This document shows positions 1-10,874 of a stretch of 41,247 nucleotides of DNA, piece after piece (position 1 is the stretch's first letter; every line of letters begins with the position of its first letter). Source of the stretch: Ectothiorhodospiraceae bacterium (GTDB lineage: Bacteria > Pseudomonadota > Gammaproteobacteria > Nitrococcales > Aquisalimonadaceae); assembly GCA_003565775.1 (NCBI GenBank), contig PXAT01000036.1, forward strand, positions 1 to 41,247, written 5' to 3'. Position numbers and translations under genes: made by a program. Under the pieces are notes generated by a model that was not told the origin of the DNA, made no database searches, and was given only the letters and a program-made list of their open reading frames with translations.

Positions 1-121
1 CATTTTCCCCGAATGCTGTGTTGCGCTGCTTGACCGCAGAATGACTGCGGCGCTGCGCAGCGCGCCTTGCCTCGGAAAAAATGCAATGCCAACGCGGACG
101 TGCGAATAAATCAGCGTCTCC
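1..121 (-). mobile_element. Right part of a TIR element (copy A), cut by the window edge
   Basis: This stretch matches 1078-1200 (copy B) almost base for base. It holds the core GCGCTGCGCAGCGCGCC, then CTTGCCTCGG, and ends in the terminal inverted repeat GAATAAATCAGCGTCTCC at 104-121. The left half lies outside the window. It lies in the same orientation as copy B. The hydrolase reading in from the right ends inside this repeat: the terminal bases GGAGACGCTGA supply its last residues and its TGA stop. No protein is encoded. A MITE-like nature is inferred from the repeated copies. Confidence 0.75.
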
Positions 122-980
122 TTAAATGATCAGACAGGAAACCATCCAGCCCTTCAAGATAAAGCTCCCGATGCCGCAGGAAACCGGTGTTGTGATCGCC
201 GCGCAGTTCCAGCATCTGCTTCGGGTCCGGCGCAGCCTGATACAGCCGCTTACCGTGGGCGAACGGAATGATCTCGTCGTCCGGACTGTGCACCACCAGG
301 ACCGGTGCACGACTGTCCGCCAGCGCGGCACGGGTGTCGTAGCGCAGACGGGCCAGCCACCGTACCGGGTAGATCGGGTACAGCTCGGCCGCCAGATCCG
401 GCACCGAGGTAAAAGACGATTCCACGATGACGCCTGCCACCGCCTCCCTGGCCGCCAGGTGAGCAGCCAGAGCGCCACCCAGCGACCGGCCGAAGACGAC
501 GATCTCGTCCAGTCCCGCGCCCCGCTCCTCCTGCAGATACCGCAGAGCCGCCTCGGCATCCTGCTTCAGACCCTGCTCCGACGGCGAGCCGTCACTGCGG
601 CCATAACCGCGGTAATCGATGATCAGGACGGTCAGCCCCAGCTCGTGGAACAGTTCCAGCGAGTCCAGCCGATGGCCGATATTGCCGGCGTTGCCGTGCA
701 GGAACAGCAGGGTTCCCCGGGCCGTCTCGTGCGGCAGATACCAGCCGTACAGTTCGATACCGTCCCCGGTCTCGACCGTGACCGACTCGTATTCCAGATT
801 GATGCGTTCCGGCGTGGCCGTCAGTTCGCGCCCAGGCATGTTGGGCAGATGCACCAGTCGCTCCTGAAACAGAAACAGCAGCGCCAGCGGCACCAAGTAG
901 ATCAGAGCCAGAATGACGACAATTGTCTGGGGAAACACTGATCTATTCACGCGTCTGCGCCCGAGACCGGTTCTGGTCAT
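111..980 (-). CDS. Membrane-anchored alpha/beta hydrolase, Bem46/YfhR-like
   Basis: This serine hydrolase of about 275-289 aa has an N-terminal membrane anchor (TIVVILALIYLVPLALLFLF). The hydrolase fold then shows the oxyanion motif LHGNAGN, the strand-turn DYRGYGRSDG, the nucleophile elbow GRSLGG, an acid in PDDEIIPF and a terminal His in GDHNTGF. This is the Bem46/ABHD13/YfhR arrangement, whose substrates are mostly unknown. The start is uncertain. The ATG at 980 and the GTGs at 950 and 938 all lie inside repeat copy B, and none has a clear ribosome site. The last residues (RRR) and the TGA stop come from repeat copy A. The gene is therefore bounded by two copies of one element. A second family member is at 33692-34525. 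Confidence 0.85.
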   Translation of the reverse strand: MTRTGLGRRRVNRSVFPQTIVVILALIYLVPLALLFLFQERLVHLPNMPGRELTATPERINLEYESVTVETGDGIELYGWYLPHETARGTLLFLHGNAGNIGHRLDSLELFHELGLTVLIIDYRGYGRSDGSPSEQGLKQDAEAALRYLQEERGAGLDEIVVFGRSLGGALAAHLAAREAVAGVIVESSFTSVPDLAAELYPIYPVRWLARLRYDTRAALADSRAPVLVVHSPDDEIIPFAHGKRLYQAAPDPKQMLELRGDHNTGFLRHRELYLEGLDGFLSDHLRRR

Positions 981-1200
981 CTGGCAAGGCGCGGTGCCGG
1001 CCCGGTAGCGGGACTACCGGGCCGGTGACGCAACGCTGTCCAGGGACCAAAACCGGCCGGGCCCTCCGGGTTGAGCCGCATTTTCTCCGAATGCCGTGTT
1101 GCGCTGCCTGACCGCAGAATGACTGCTGCGCTGCGCAGCGCGCCTTGCCTCGGAGAAAATGCGGACTCCAACGCAGGCGTGCGAATAGATCAGTGTTTCC
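931..1200 (-). mobile_element. Complete long TIR element (copy B), about 270 bp
   Basis: The left terminus GGAAACACTGATCTATTC and the right terminus GAATAGATCAGTGTTTCC are inverted copies that continue inward as imperfect arms (CGCGTCTGCG against CGCAGGCGTG). The inside holds the shared core found in copies A, K and L. It also holds an extra segment of about 110 bp carrying a perfect 12-bp hairpin: CCGGCCCGGTAG at 997-1008 pairs with CTACCGGGCCGG at 1014-1025. No reading frame inside looks like a protein. It fills the gap between two divergent hydrolase genes and may contain the start codon of the left one. A non-autonomous transposable element is inferred. Confidence 0.8.
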
Positions 1201-1268
1201 CTCTAGCATGCGCGGCATGATTCGGTTACCGGAAGTCGTGTACGTGCAAGCCATGGTAACTTTTCCAT

Positions 1269-2384
1269 ATGCGCATCGTCGTCGTCCTGTTCGCCATGTT
1301 GCTTGCCATCAGCCTGTCCGGCTGCGAAACCGCCGGGCGCTCGCTGGATGCCGCCCTGCTGCTGGGCGACATCCAGGCCGGTGACGGGGACAGCCGCCTC
1401 AAGCGGCGCACCGAGACGCCGACCCGGACCACGGAACGCTATCGGTTTGACGGTGACCAGCGTCTTGCCGACCGATATCAGAGCGGCGACAGCCGGCGCG
1501 GACTGCTGATCCTGATCCATGGCTTCACCGAAGCCGGGCGACGCGATCCGAGGCTGGTAGAACTTGCGCAGAGCCTGGCCCGCAGCGGTTTCGAAGTGCT
1601 CGCCCCCGAGGTGCCCGGGCTGACAGATCTGTCGGTAGGCCGCAACGAACAGGCCGTGATTGCCGACGCCGTCCGCCATGCCGCGGGCGATGCTCAATCC
1701 GTGGCACTGGCGGCGATCAGCTTTGCGGTCGGACCGGCAATCCTTGCGGCCACGGAAACGGACACCGCCGAGCGGGTGGACATCATCCTGGCCGTCGGCC
1801 CCTATTACGATCTGGTGGATGTGATCCGTTACGCCAGCACCGGCGACGATCCGGCAGCGGACGAGAAGGTCATGCAACCGCGACCGGAAGGGCGCTGGAT
1901 CCTGCTGCTGGCGCAACGGCATCGTCTGGACAGCGAGGACGATCGGGAACTGCTTCGCCGGATCGGGGAGCGTCGCCTGGACAACCCGCAACACCCGATC
2001 GATGACCTGAGCGACGAACTCGGGGACGAGGCACGCGCCCTGCTGGACCTGGTGATCAACGAGGATCCCGAGGCCGTCGACCGGCTGGTCAGCGCCCTGC
2101 CCGATGGAATCCGCGAGGATCTGGCTGCGCTGAATCTGGCGGAACGGGATCTTTCGTCCCTGCGCGCCCGCCTGGTCCTGATCCACGGGCCGGAGGACCG
2201 GGTCATCCCGATCAGTCATAGCGAGCGCCTGATCGAGGCCCTGCCCGCGGGGCAGGCACGCCTGTTCCGCGCCGACGGCCTGGACCATGTGGACGTCGAC
2301 GCCGGATTCTTCGACGGCATCCAGCTCTGGCGCGCCACCCGCTACCTGCTCAGGCTCGCCGACGAGCGCGGCAGATCGCCATGA
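1269..2384 (+). CDS. Putative alpha/beta hydrolase lipoprotein
   Basis: The 371-aa product starts with a lipoprotein signal peptide ending in the lipobox LSGC (Cys19), so it is probably tethered to a membrane. A hydrolase fold follows: ILIHGFTEAG near residue 80 resembles an oxyanion strand, and LVLIHGPEDRVIP near 305 carries the likely acidic residue, with a candidate His in LDHVDVD. The nucleophile elbow reads AISFA rather than GxSxG, which still fits the small-x-Ser-x-small pattern. The middle (about 190-280) is a charged helical insertion. Its stop overlaps the start of the YbaK-like gene (ATGA), so the two are probably translated together. The substrate is unknown. Confidence 0.8.
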   Translation: MRIVVVLFAMLLAISLSGCETAGRSLDAALLLGDIQAGDGDSRLKRRTETPTRTTERYRFDGDQRLADRYQSGDSRRGLLILIHGFTEAGRRDPRLVELAQSLARSGFEVLAPEVPGLTDLSVGRNEQAVIADAVRHAAGDAQSVALAAISFAVGPAILAATETDTAERVDIILAVGPYYDLVDVIRYASTGDDPAADEKVMQPRPEGRWILLLAQRHRLDSEDDRELLRRIGERRLDNPQHPIDDLSDELGDEARALLDLVINEDPEAVDRLVSALPDGIREDLAALNLAERDLSSLRARLVLIHGPEDRVIPISHSERLIEALPAGQARLFRADGLDHVDVDAGFFDGIQLWRATRYLLRLADERGRSP

Positions 2385-2860
2385 CGCCGGCTGTCCGCCT
2401 GCTGCAGGCGCAGGGCATTGTGCACGCGCTGCACACCTATGCGTGTGACGACGACGGCGATTGGGGCATGAGTGCCGCCCGTGCCCTGGAACTGGATCCG
2501 GCGCAGGTCTTCAAGACCCTGCTGCTGACACTTGATGACCGTCGTCCGATGGTGGCACTGATCCCGGTCAATACACGACTCGACCTCAAGGCAGCCGCGG
2601 CAGCCGGCAACGGGCGTCGTGCCGGCATGACGCCGCCGGCCGATGCCGAGCGCCTGACCGGCTATGTGGTGGGCGGCATCAGTCCTCTGGGGCAACGGAA
2701 AGTGCTGCCGACGCTGGTCGATGCCAGCGCCGAAACGCTGCCCCGCATCTTTGTCAGCGCCGGGCGCAGGGGTCTGCAGCTGGAGCTGGCCGCCACGGAT
2801 CTGCTACGGCTGCTGCAGGCCCGGCTGGTGCCGATTGCACGGCCGCGGAACACGAGATGA
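2381..2860 (+). CDS. ybaK: YbaK/EbsC-type Cys-tRNA(Pro) deacylase
   Basis: The 159-aa protein has the length and layout of the YbaK/ProX editing family. It carries the N-terminal block around YACDDDG, the KTLLLTLDDRRPMVALIPVN core, the LDLKAAAAA helix and the GYVVGGISPLGQRK loop. In this family that loop forms the site that hydrolyses cysteine mischarged on tRNA(Pro). YbaK proteins act in trans in the cytoplasm, alongside prolyl-tRNA synthetase. The ATG overlaps the stop of the preceding lipoprotein gene by the ATGA arrangement. The link between a tRNA editing factor and a hydrolase lipoprotein is not explained by known pathways. Confidence 0.92.
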   Translation: MTPAVRLLQAQGIVHALHTYACDDDGDWGMSAARALELDPAQVFKTLLLTLDDRRPMVALIPVNTRLDLKAAAAAGNGRRAGMTPPADAERLTGYVVGGISPLGQRKVLPTLVDASAETLPRIFVSAGRRGLQLELAATDLLRLLQARLVPIARPRNTR

Positions 2861-2965
2861 ATACCCGCGGATAACCGGCTACTGGTTGCCGTCCCACGGT
2901 CCGTATTAAAGTGACGCTTTCATGATTACGGTATCGCGCTGCAATCCGGCGCGTCCGGAGAGACC

Positions 2966-3592
2966 ATGCACCATCACCTTCTCGTCAGCCTTCTGCTCGC
3001 CGCCATGCTCGCCTCGAGCACGGCGCAGGCCGAGCTGTATCGCTGGCTAGACGAGGATGGCGAGGTGCACTACAGCGACCGCTTGCCGCCGGACCGCGCA
3101 CCGGAGGAGCGGCGCATCTTCTCGCGCGGCGGTGACACGCTGCGCGACGTCGAGCGCATGCCCACCGCCGCGGAGCTGCGTGAACTCGAGGCGGCGCGAC
3201 AGGCGGCCGAGGAGGAAACCCGGCGCAGCCAGGAACAGCGGCAGTTGCAGGCCGAGTACGATCGCATGCTGATGCTCAGTTACGGCAGCGTCGACGACCT
3301 GCAGCGCAGCCGCGAGCGGCGCCTGCAACCGTTGCAGATCCAGCTCGACAACGCCCTGCGCCGGCAGGCACGGCTGGACGCGCGGATCGAGCAGTTGCGC
3401 ACCGAAGCGGCCGACGCCGAGCGACGGCAGGCGGACACGGGCGCCCTCGAACGACGTCTGGAACAGACCCGCGATTTACGTCAGCGCGAGACGGCTCGTA
3501 TCCGCCAGCGCGAGCAGGACATCCGCACCATCAAAGAGGAATTCGACCGCCACCAGGAACGCTTTGCGGAACTCGTCGACAACGGCGAATAG
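2966..3592 (+). CDS. DUF4124 domain periplasmic coiled-coil protein
   Basis: The 208-aa protein has a signal peptide (cut after AQA, about residue 22) followed directly by a DUF4124 motif, ELYRWLDEDGEVHYSDRLPP. The rest, from about residue 70, is a long Arg/Glu/Gln-rich coiled coil. A ribosome site GGAGAG precedes the ATG. DUF4124 proteins are common exported proteins of gammaproteobacteria with no settled function. The stop codon TAG (3590-3592) lies inside the inverted-repeat hairpin 3587-3625, so that insertion may have trimmed or replaced the original C-terminus. The downstream gene argB converges on it. Confidence 0.85.
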   Translation: MHHHLLVSLLLAAMLASSTAQAELYRWLDEDGEVHYSDRLPPDRAPEERRIFSRGGDTLRDVERMPTAAELRELEAARQAAEEETRRSQEQRQLQAEYDRMLMLSYGSVDDLQRSRERRLQPLQIQLDNALRRQARLDARIEQLRTEAADAERRQADTGALERRLEQTRDLRQRETARIRQREQDIRTIKEEFDRHQERFAELVDNGE

Positions 3593-3625
3593 GTCAGCGT
3601 TTCCACAGGAAACGCTGACCTATTC
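3587..3625. repeat. Facing outer ends of the TIR element; perfect 18-bp hairpin
   Basis: GAATAGGTCAGCGTTTCC (3587-3604), the spacer ACA and GGAAACGCTGACCTATTC (3608-3625) form a perfect inverted repeat. Both arms match the element terminus, but here the outer ends face each other, as in an end-to-end junction, and no element core remains. It lies exactly between the TAG of the DUF4124 gene (inside the left arm) and the TAG of argB (3627-3629). It probably works as a two-way transcription barrier, although no U-tract follows on either strand. Confidence 0.75.
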
Positions 3626-3626
3626 C

Positions 3627-6819
<3,193 letters not shown>

Positions 6820-6874
6820 CAGGCGCTGGACTCCAGCGCCGCCTGGCAGCTCGCTGTCGGTTGATGAAAGACCA

Positions 6875-7333
6875 TCAGGCCGTCCCCGTGTGGCCGAAAC
6901 CGCGCTCGCCCCGGGACGAAGCATCGAAGGTGCTGACCACCTCCAGCGCAGGGCGGATCACCGGCACGAACACCAGCTGCGCGATCCGGTCGCCGGCCTG
7001 GATACGGTACCCGGTCTGACCGCGGTTCCAGCAGGACACGAACAATTGCCCCTGGTAGTCCGAATCGATAAGCCCGACAAGGTTGCCGAGCACGATGCCA
7101 TGCTTGTGGCCGAGTCCGGAGCGGGGAAGAATCACGGCCGCGACCGCCGGGTCCGCAATATGAATGGCAAGACCGGTCGGAATGAGCAGGGTCTGGCCCG
7201 GCTCCAGTTCCGTGGGGCCATCGAGGCAGGCTCGCAGGTCGAGGCCCGCCGATCCGTCGGTCGCGTAGCCGGGCATCGGAAATTCCTGACCGAGCCGGTC
7301 GTCCAGCACCTGCATCTGCACCGCTTGCAGCAT
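6875..7333 (-). CDS. dut: dUTP pyrophosphatase (dUTPase)
   Basis: Dut hydrolyses dUTP to dUMP and PPi, keeping uracil out of DNA and supplying dTMP synthesis. The 152-aa frame matches the E. coli enzyme in length. It shows the trimeric dUTPase motifs in order: [34 protein letters not shown], the [12 protein letters not shown] block and the C-terminal arm [10 protein letters not shown]. The ATG at 7333 is preceded by GGGAG and lies 2 nt after the coaBC stop, so the two are very likely co-translated. algC follows, again in the Pseudomonas order. Confidence 0.97.
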   Translation of the reverse strand: MLQAVQMQVLDDRLGQEFPMPGYATDGSAGLDLRACLDGPTELEPGQTLLIPTGLAIHIADPAVAAVILPRSGLGHKHGIVLGNLVGLIDSDYQGQLFVSCWNRGQTGYRIQAGDRIAQLVFVPVIRPALEVVSTFDASSRGERGFGHTGTA

Positions 7334-7335
7334 GA

Positions 7336-8541
7336 TTACTCCCTGTTGAATCGTTCCGCGATAAAGGCAATCAGTTCCGATGCGACCTGTTCCTTGGAGG
7401 CTGGCCCGAGCCAGCAGTCGCCCCCCTGCCAGCGCAGCCACAGGCGGTTGTCCGCCACCTCGAAGCCGCTGCCCGGAACGCCGACCAGATTGGCCGCAAT
7501 CAGATCCAGCCGCTTGGCCAGACGCTTGGCCTCCGCATGCCCCTGGAGATCATCGGTTTCGGCCGCGAAACCAACCGTGTAGGGGCGCGGCGACGAGGCC
7601 GCGACTGCAGCGAGGATGTCCGGATTGCGTTCCATGTCCACCTGCATGCGCTGGTCGCCCTTCTTGAGCTTGCCGGCAGCGACTGTCGCCGGCCGGTAAT
7701 CGGCCACCGCCGCGCAACCGATAAAGATGTCACAGCCGTCCAGTGTGCCCATCACCGTCTCGTGCATCTCGCCGGCGGTTTCCACGTCCAGCCGCCGGAC
7801 TCCGGCAGGCGTCGGCAGACTGACCGGACCGCTGACCAGATGGACCGCGGCACCGGCATCCCGTGCCGCCGCCGCCAGCGCGAACCCCATGCGCCCGGAA
7901 CTGCGGTTACTGATGAACCGCACCGGATCCAGTGGCTCACGGGTCGGTCCGGCGGTGATTACCACCGTCTTCCCCTGCAGCGGCCGCGGCCCGAACAGGC
8001 TGCCCAGGCGGCGCACGAGATCCAGCGGCTCGAGCATGCGGCCGGCGCCCTGCTCGCCGCAGGCCTGGTCGCCCGAGCCCGGCCCGAGGATCGCGACACC
8101 GCGCCGCTCCAGCACATGCACATTGGCTGCGACCGCCGGATGCGACCACATCACACGATTCATGGCCGGCGCCACGGCGAGCGGCGCCTCGGTCGCCAAC
8201 ACCAGGGTGGTCAGCAGATCATCCGCCCGGCCGACCGCCAGCCGAGCCAGCAGATCGGCGCTGGCCGGGGCAATCAGTACAGCCTCGGCCCAGCGAGCAA
8301 GCTCGATGTGGCCCATGGCCGCCTCCGCATCGGAGTCCAGCAGGCTGGTATGCACCGGCTGCCCGGACACCGCCTGGAAAGTCAGCGGTGTAACGAACTC
8401 GGTCGCCGCCCGGGTCATGACCACACGCACGTCGGCGCCGACCTCGCGCAGGCGACGCACCAGGTCGGCACTCTTGTAGGCGGCAATGCCGCCGGACACG
8501 CCGAGAATGATGCGGCGTCCCTGCAGGCCTGTGTCGCTCAT
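7336..8541 (-). CDS. coaBC: Bifunctional phosphopantothenoylcysteine decarboxylase/ligase
   Basis: CoaBC (Dfp) performs two successive coenzyme A steps: joining 4'-phosphopantothenate to cysteine, then decarboxylating the product. The N-terminal half is the flavin-dependent decarboxylase, with [19 protein letters not shown], the catalytic-loop [19 protein letters not shown], and [13 protein letters not shown] with the conserved Asn. The C-terminal half is the CTP-dependent synthetase, with [20 protein letters not shown] and [12 protein letters not shown]. The ATG at 8541 is preferred over one at 8553 because AGG stands 5 nt before it, while the upstream ATG has no room for a ribosome site. 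It heads the coaBC-dut-algC-argB set. Confidence 0.96.
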   Translation of the reverse strand: MSDTGLQGRRIILGVSGGIAAYKSADLVRRLREVGADVRVVMTRAATEFVTPLTFQAVSGQPVHTSLLDSDAEAAMGHIELARWAEAVLIAPASADLLARLAVGRADDLLTTLVLATEAPLAVAPAMNRVMWSHPAVAANVHVLERRGVAILGPGSGDQACGEQGAGRMLEPLDLVRRLGSLFGPRPLQGKTVVITAGPTREPLDPVRFISNRSSGRMGFALAAAARDAGAAVHLVSGPVSLPTPAGVRRLDVETAGEMHETVMGTLDGCDIFIGCAAVADYRPATVAAGKLKKGDQRMQVDMERNPDILAAVAASSPRPYTVGFAAETDDLQGHAEAKRLAKRLDLIAANLVGVPGSGFEVADNRLWLRWQGGDCWLGPASKEQVASELIAFIAERFNRE

Positions 8542-8761
8542 GGTCACCTTCATTCCAAACCGGGTAGTTTAAGGAAGCTCTGATTCATTCGCACGCCTGC
8601 GTTGGAGTCCGCATTCCGGGGCTTCGATGCCGGTCGGCCGGATGTGGGTGGCGCATCCGAGTGACGTGGCTCCGACGCCGGCCTGAATCCGGCACTGCGA
8701 TTCGGCCCAGGGTTAGACATTCCCTCATAGGGACGTCGAGACGAGGGAAATGCAACCGACC
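8542..8761. other. Intergenic region upstream of coaBC with an element half-copy
   Basis: This 220-bp gap carries the coaBC operon promoter region. The coaBC-proximal end (8573-8615) is a partial TIR element. The rest contains loose inverted repeats (CCGGTCGGCCGGATG, and CCGGCCTGAATCCGG) and CATTCCCTC facing GAGGGAAATG around 8729-8752. No convincing coding region was found, and no sigma-70 promoter could be picked with confidence. Confidence 0.4.
8573..8615 (+). repeat. Partial TIR element (copy D), one terminus only
   Basis: GGAAGCTCTGATTCATTC followed by GCACGCCTGCGTTGGAGTCC matches the terminus and first internal bases of copies K and L, after which the match stops. No partner terminus was found nearby. 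It lies about 30 bp upstream of the coaBC start and could influence that promoter. It reads as a truncated relic. Confidence 0.6.
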
Positions 8762-8998
8762 CTACTGCTGAAGGTATGGCTCTTCCCAGGGTACGGATGC
8801 CTCCAGCCGCTCCTGCAACTCGCACTCGGACAGCGCCTGCAGCTCCTGCTGGGCCTCCAGCCGGGTCTCGGCGGCCAGCATTGCCTTGCGCACGCCGCCG
8901 CCGTTCGCGGGCACCAGCAGGACGACCAGCATGCCGTAGGATTCACGACCGACGCTGGCGGACCAGCGGCAGCCATCCGGATCGATAAAGTCACGCAT
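8762..8998 (-). CDS. Small hypothetical protein (78 aa)
   Basis: The frame from the ATG at 8998 gives an acidic, soluble 78-aa protein. It begins MRDFIDPDGCRWSASVGRES, continues with a hydrophobic strand YGMLVVLLVPANGG, and ends in a Glu/Gln-rich helix. I do not recognise a family. Support for a real gene comes from a protein-like composition and a plausible strand-turn-strand-helix pattern, not from motifs. The ribosome site is poor. It lies between radC and coaBC on the same strand. Confidence 0.55.
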   Translation of the reverse strand: MRDFIDPDGCRWSASVGRESYGMLVVLLVPANGGGVRKAMLAAETRLEAQQELQALSECELQERLEASVPWEEPYLQQ

Positions 8999-9062
8999 GC
9001 CGACAGCATACGCGCACAGCACAAGCCGGCCAGTCCCGACCCGCGAATCGGGCGGCGCCGGT

Positions 9063-9737
9063 TCAGAGCATGCCGCGCTCCGCCAACGACACCGGCTCGC
9101 CGTCACCGATCACGAAATGATCCAGCAGGCGGATCTCCACCAGACCCAGCGCATCGCGCAGGCGTTCGGTGATGCGCTGGTCGGCGCCGCTGGGCTCCGC
9201 GACTCCGGACGGATGGTTGTGGGCCAGGATCACGGCAGCGGCATTCAGGGCCAAAGCGCGCTTCACCACCTCTCGGGGATGCACGCTGGCCGCGTCAATG
9301 GTGCCGCGGAACATTTCCTCGAAGCGCAGTACCCGGTGCCGGTTGTCCAGGAACAGGACGGCGAAGACCTCGTGCGGGTAGTGGCGCAGGCGGGCGGTGA
9401 GGAAGTCTGCCGACTGACGCGGCGAGGTCAGACTCTCGCCCCGCTTCAGTTCGCCCTGCAGGTGTCGTCGGGCGATTTCGAGCACGGCCTGAAGCTGCGC
9501 GTATTTGGCATCACCGAGGCCGGGCGGGGCGCAGAAGGTCTCTCGGTCGGCCTCGAGCAGGGCCCGCAAACTGCCGAAATGCACGAGCAGAGCCCTGGCA
9601 AGATCGACCGCGCTGCAACCGGCAACCCCGGTACGCAGAAAGATCGCGAGCAACTCGGCGTCGGACAGTGCCGTCGGCCCCTGCTCCAGCAGACGCTCGC
9701 GCGGCCGCTCCGACGCCGGCCAGTGATTGATTCCCAT
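9063..9737 (-). CDS. radC: RadC/YeeS-family JAB-domain protein
   Basis: The 224-aa protein matches the usual RadC length. The N-terminal helix-hairpin-helix-like part begins [19 protein letters not shown] and contains [17 protein letters not shown]. The C-terminal JAB/MPN+ domain carries the zinc signature AHNHPSG...[12 protein letters not shown] with its two histidines and downstream Asp, plus the upstream Glu of the domain. The ATG at 9737 is chosen for its strong GGAGGTG ribosome site; the frame extends further upstream. RadC was once linked to DNA repair, but its true role is unsettled. In many gammaproteobacteria it sits beside coaBC (dfp), as here. Confidence 0.95.
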   Translation of the reverse strand: MGINHWPASERPRERLLEQGPTALSDAELLAIFLRTGVAGCSAVDLARALLVHFGSLRALLEADRETFCAPPGLGDAKYAQLQAVLEIARRHLQGELKRGESLTSPRQSADFLTARLRHYPHEVFAVLFLDNRHRVLRFEEMFRGTIDAASVHPREVVKRALALNAAAVILAHNHPSGVAEPSGADQRITERLRDALGLVEIRLLDHFVIGDGEPVSLAERGML

Positions 9738-9817
9738 GACACCTCCGTCCCTGGAGCAGCGCGCCATCGGTCAGTGTGGTCGCCCGGTCGGGCGCGGGCA
9801 TCCTGCCCGGTTTACGA

Positions 9818-10681
9818 TCACGCCATGGCAGCGCGCAGTTTGCCCATGGCGTTCTTTTCCAGCTGCCGGATACGCTCGGCCGACACCTGATACTGGTCTG
9901 CCAGATCCTGCAGCGTGGTCTTGTCGTCCAGCAGCCAGCGGCGCTGGACGATATCCCGGCTGCGCTCGTCCAGCCCGCTGAGAGCCTGACGCAGCGAGGT
10001 CGACTGATGCGCGTCCCAGTCCGACTCCTCGACCAGAGCCGCCGGATCTGGCGACCCGTCCTGCAGGAAGGCCGCCGGCGAGCGCGCCACGGCGTCATCG
10101 TCGTCGGTCTCCGGCTGTGGATCGAAGGCCACGTCATGGCCACTCAGGCGGGACTCCATTTCCACCACGGTTTCCGGCTTGACGCCGAGATCGTGGGCCA
10201 CGCGGCGAACTTCCTCGGCAGACAACCAGCCGAGACGCTTCTTCGAACTGCGCAGATTGAAGAACAACTTGCGCTGGGCCTTGGTGGTGGCGACCTTGAC
10301 GATGCGCCAGTTGCGCAGGATGTACTCGTGCATTTCGGCACGGATCCAGTGCACGGCGAAAGACACCAGCCGCACCTTGACGTCAGGATCGAAGCGCTTG
10401 ACCGCCTTCATCAGGCCGATGTTGCCCTCCTGAATCAGGTCGGCGAGCGGCAGTCCATAGCCGTTGTAGCCCCGCGCGATATGCACGACGAAGCGCAGAT
10501 GCGCCAGCACCAGTTGGCGCGCCGCATCCAGGTCATCCTGCTGACGATAGGCAAGAGCCAGCTCCTGCTCGTCCTCGACGCTCAGTACCGGAATCTGATT
10601 CACGGCCTGGATATAGGCCTCTTCACTGCCCGAACGCAGGGGCAGCTGCTGGTAATTGATTGTCGCCAATGCCGTCGACAT
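9818..10681 (-). CDS. rpoH: RNA polymerase heat-shock sigma factor sigma-32
   Basis: RpoH directs RNA polymerase to heat-shock promoters. The 287-aa protein has the family length and order: region 2 ([19 protein letters not shown], then [19 protein letters not shown]), the RpoH-specific box QRKLFFNLR, and a region 4 helix-turn-helix ([20 protein letters not shown]). It follows ftsX on the same strand in the classic ftsY-ftsE-ftsX-rpoH order. It has its own 193-bp upstream region with a CIRCE-like operator 38 nt before the ATG (10719-10745), so HrcA repression is likely. That is a different logic from E. coli, where rpoH is controlled chiefly by mRNA structure and protein stability. Confidence 0.97.
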   Translation of the reverse strand: MSTALATINYQQLPLRSGSEEAYIQAVNQIPVLSVEDEQELALAYRQQDDLDAARQLVLAHLRFVVHIARGYNGYGLPLADLIQEGNIGLMKAVKRFDPDVKVRLVSFAVHWIRAEMHEYILRNWRIVKVATTKAQRKLFFNLRSSKKRLGWLSAEEVRRVAHDLGVKPETVVEMESRLSGHDVAFDPQPETDDDDAVARSPAAFLQDGSPDPAALVEESDWDAHQSTSLRQALSGLDERSRDIVQRRWLLDDKTTLQDLADQYQVSAERIRQLEKNAMGKLRAAMA

Positions 10682-10718
10682 GGGTATTTGTCCCCCGATA
10701 AAAATGTATGGCTCAAGT

Positions 10719-10745
10719 TTAGCAGTCTCTTCCTTGGAGTGCTAA
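10719..10745. promoter_or_regulatory. CIRCE operator (HrcA binding site) upstream of rpoH
   Basis: TTAGCAGTC (10719-10727), a 9-nt spacer, then GAGTGCTAA (10737-10745). The CIRCE consensus is TTAGCACTC-N9-GAGTGCTAA, so this has the exact spacing and 17 of 18 matching bases. It lies 38 nt upstream of the rpoH start, in the intergenic space after ftsX. In other bacteria HrcA bound to CIRCE represses groESL and dnaK operons. hrcA itself is not in the window. Confidence 0.85.
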
Positions 10746-10762
10746 GAGGGGGAAGGGTTCAG

Positions 10763-10862
10763 GAAGAGGTGCGAGGTGCGGGGTTTCAGGCTGGCTCTGG
10801 CCGGGTTGCCTGGCAATCCCCGGCGCCGTCTGTTCCCTGAACGCTGAAACCCGAACACCGAA
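10763..10862. repeat. GAGGTGC heptad repeat with inverted partner, ftsX-rpoH gap
   Basis: Two GAGGTGC units and a worn third (around 10770-10787) lead into GGGGTTTCAGG. Across about 45 bp lies the inverse, CCTGAACGCTGAAACCC, followed by GAACACCGAAG. The arrangement resembles the longer heptad array at 39607-39648. The RNA could fold into an imperfect hairpin between ftsX and rpoH. It may limit read-through, but no U-tract is present. Confidence 0.5.
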
Positions 10863-10874
10863 GCCTTCCGGGAA

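Noticed and set aside
943-1254. Open frames inside repeat copy B, checked for a small transposase
   Set aside because: They encode Arg/Pro/Ala-rich sequence with no DDE, HUH or helix-turn-helix pattern, and they are not shared by copies K and L.
9797-9815. CGGGCATCCTGCCCG hairpin after rpoH, considered as a terminator
   Set aside because: The stem is only 5 bp with no U-tract on the minus strand, too weak to claim.
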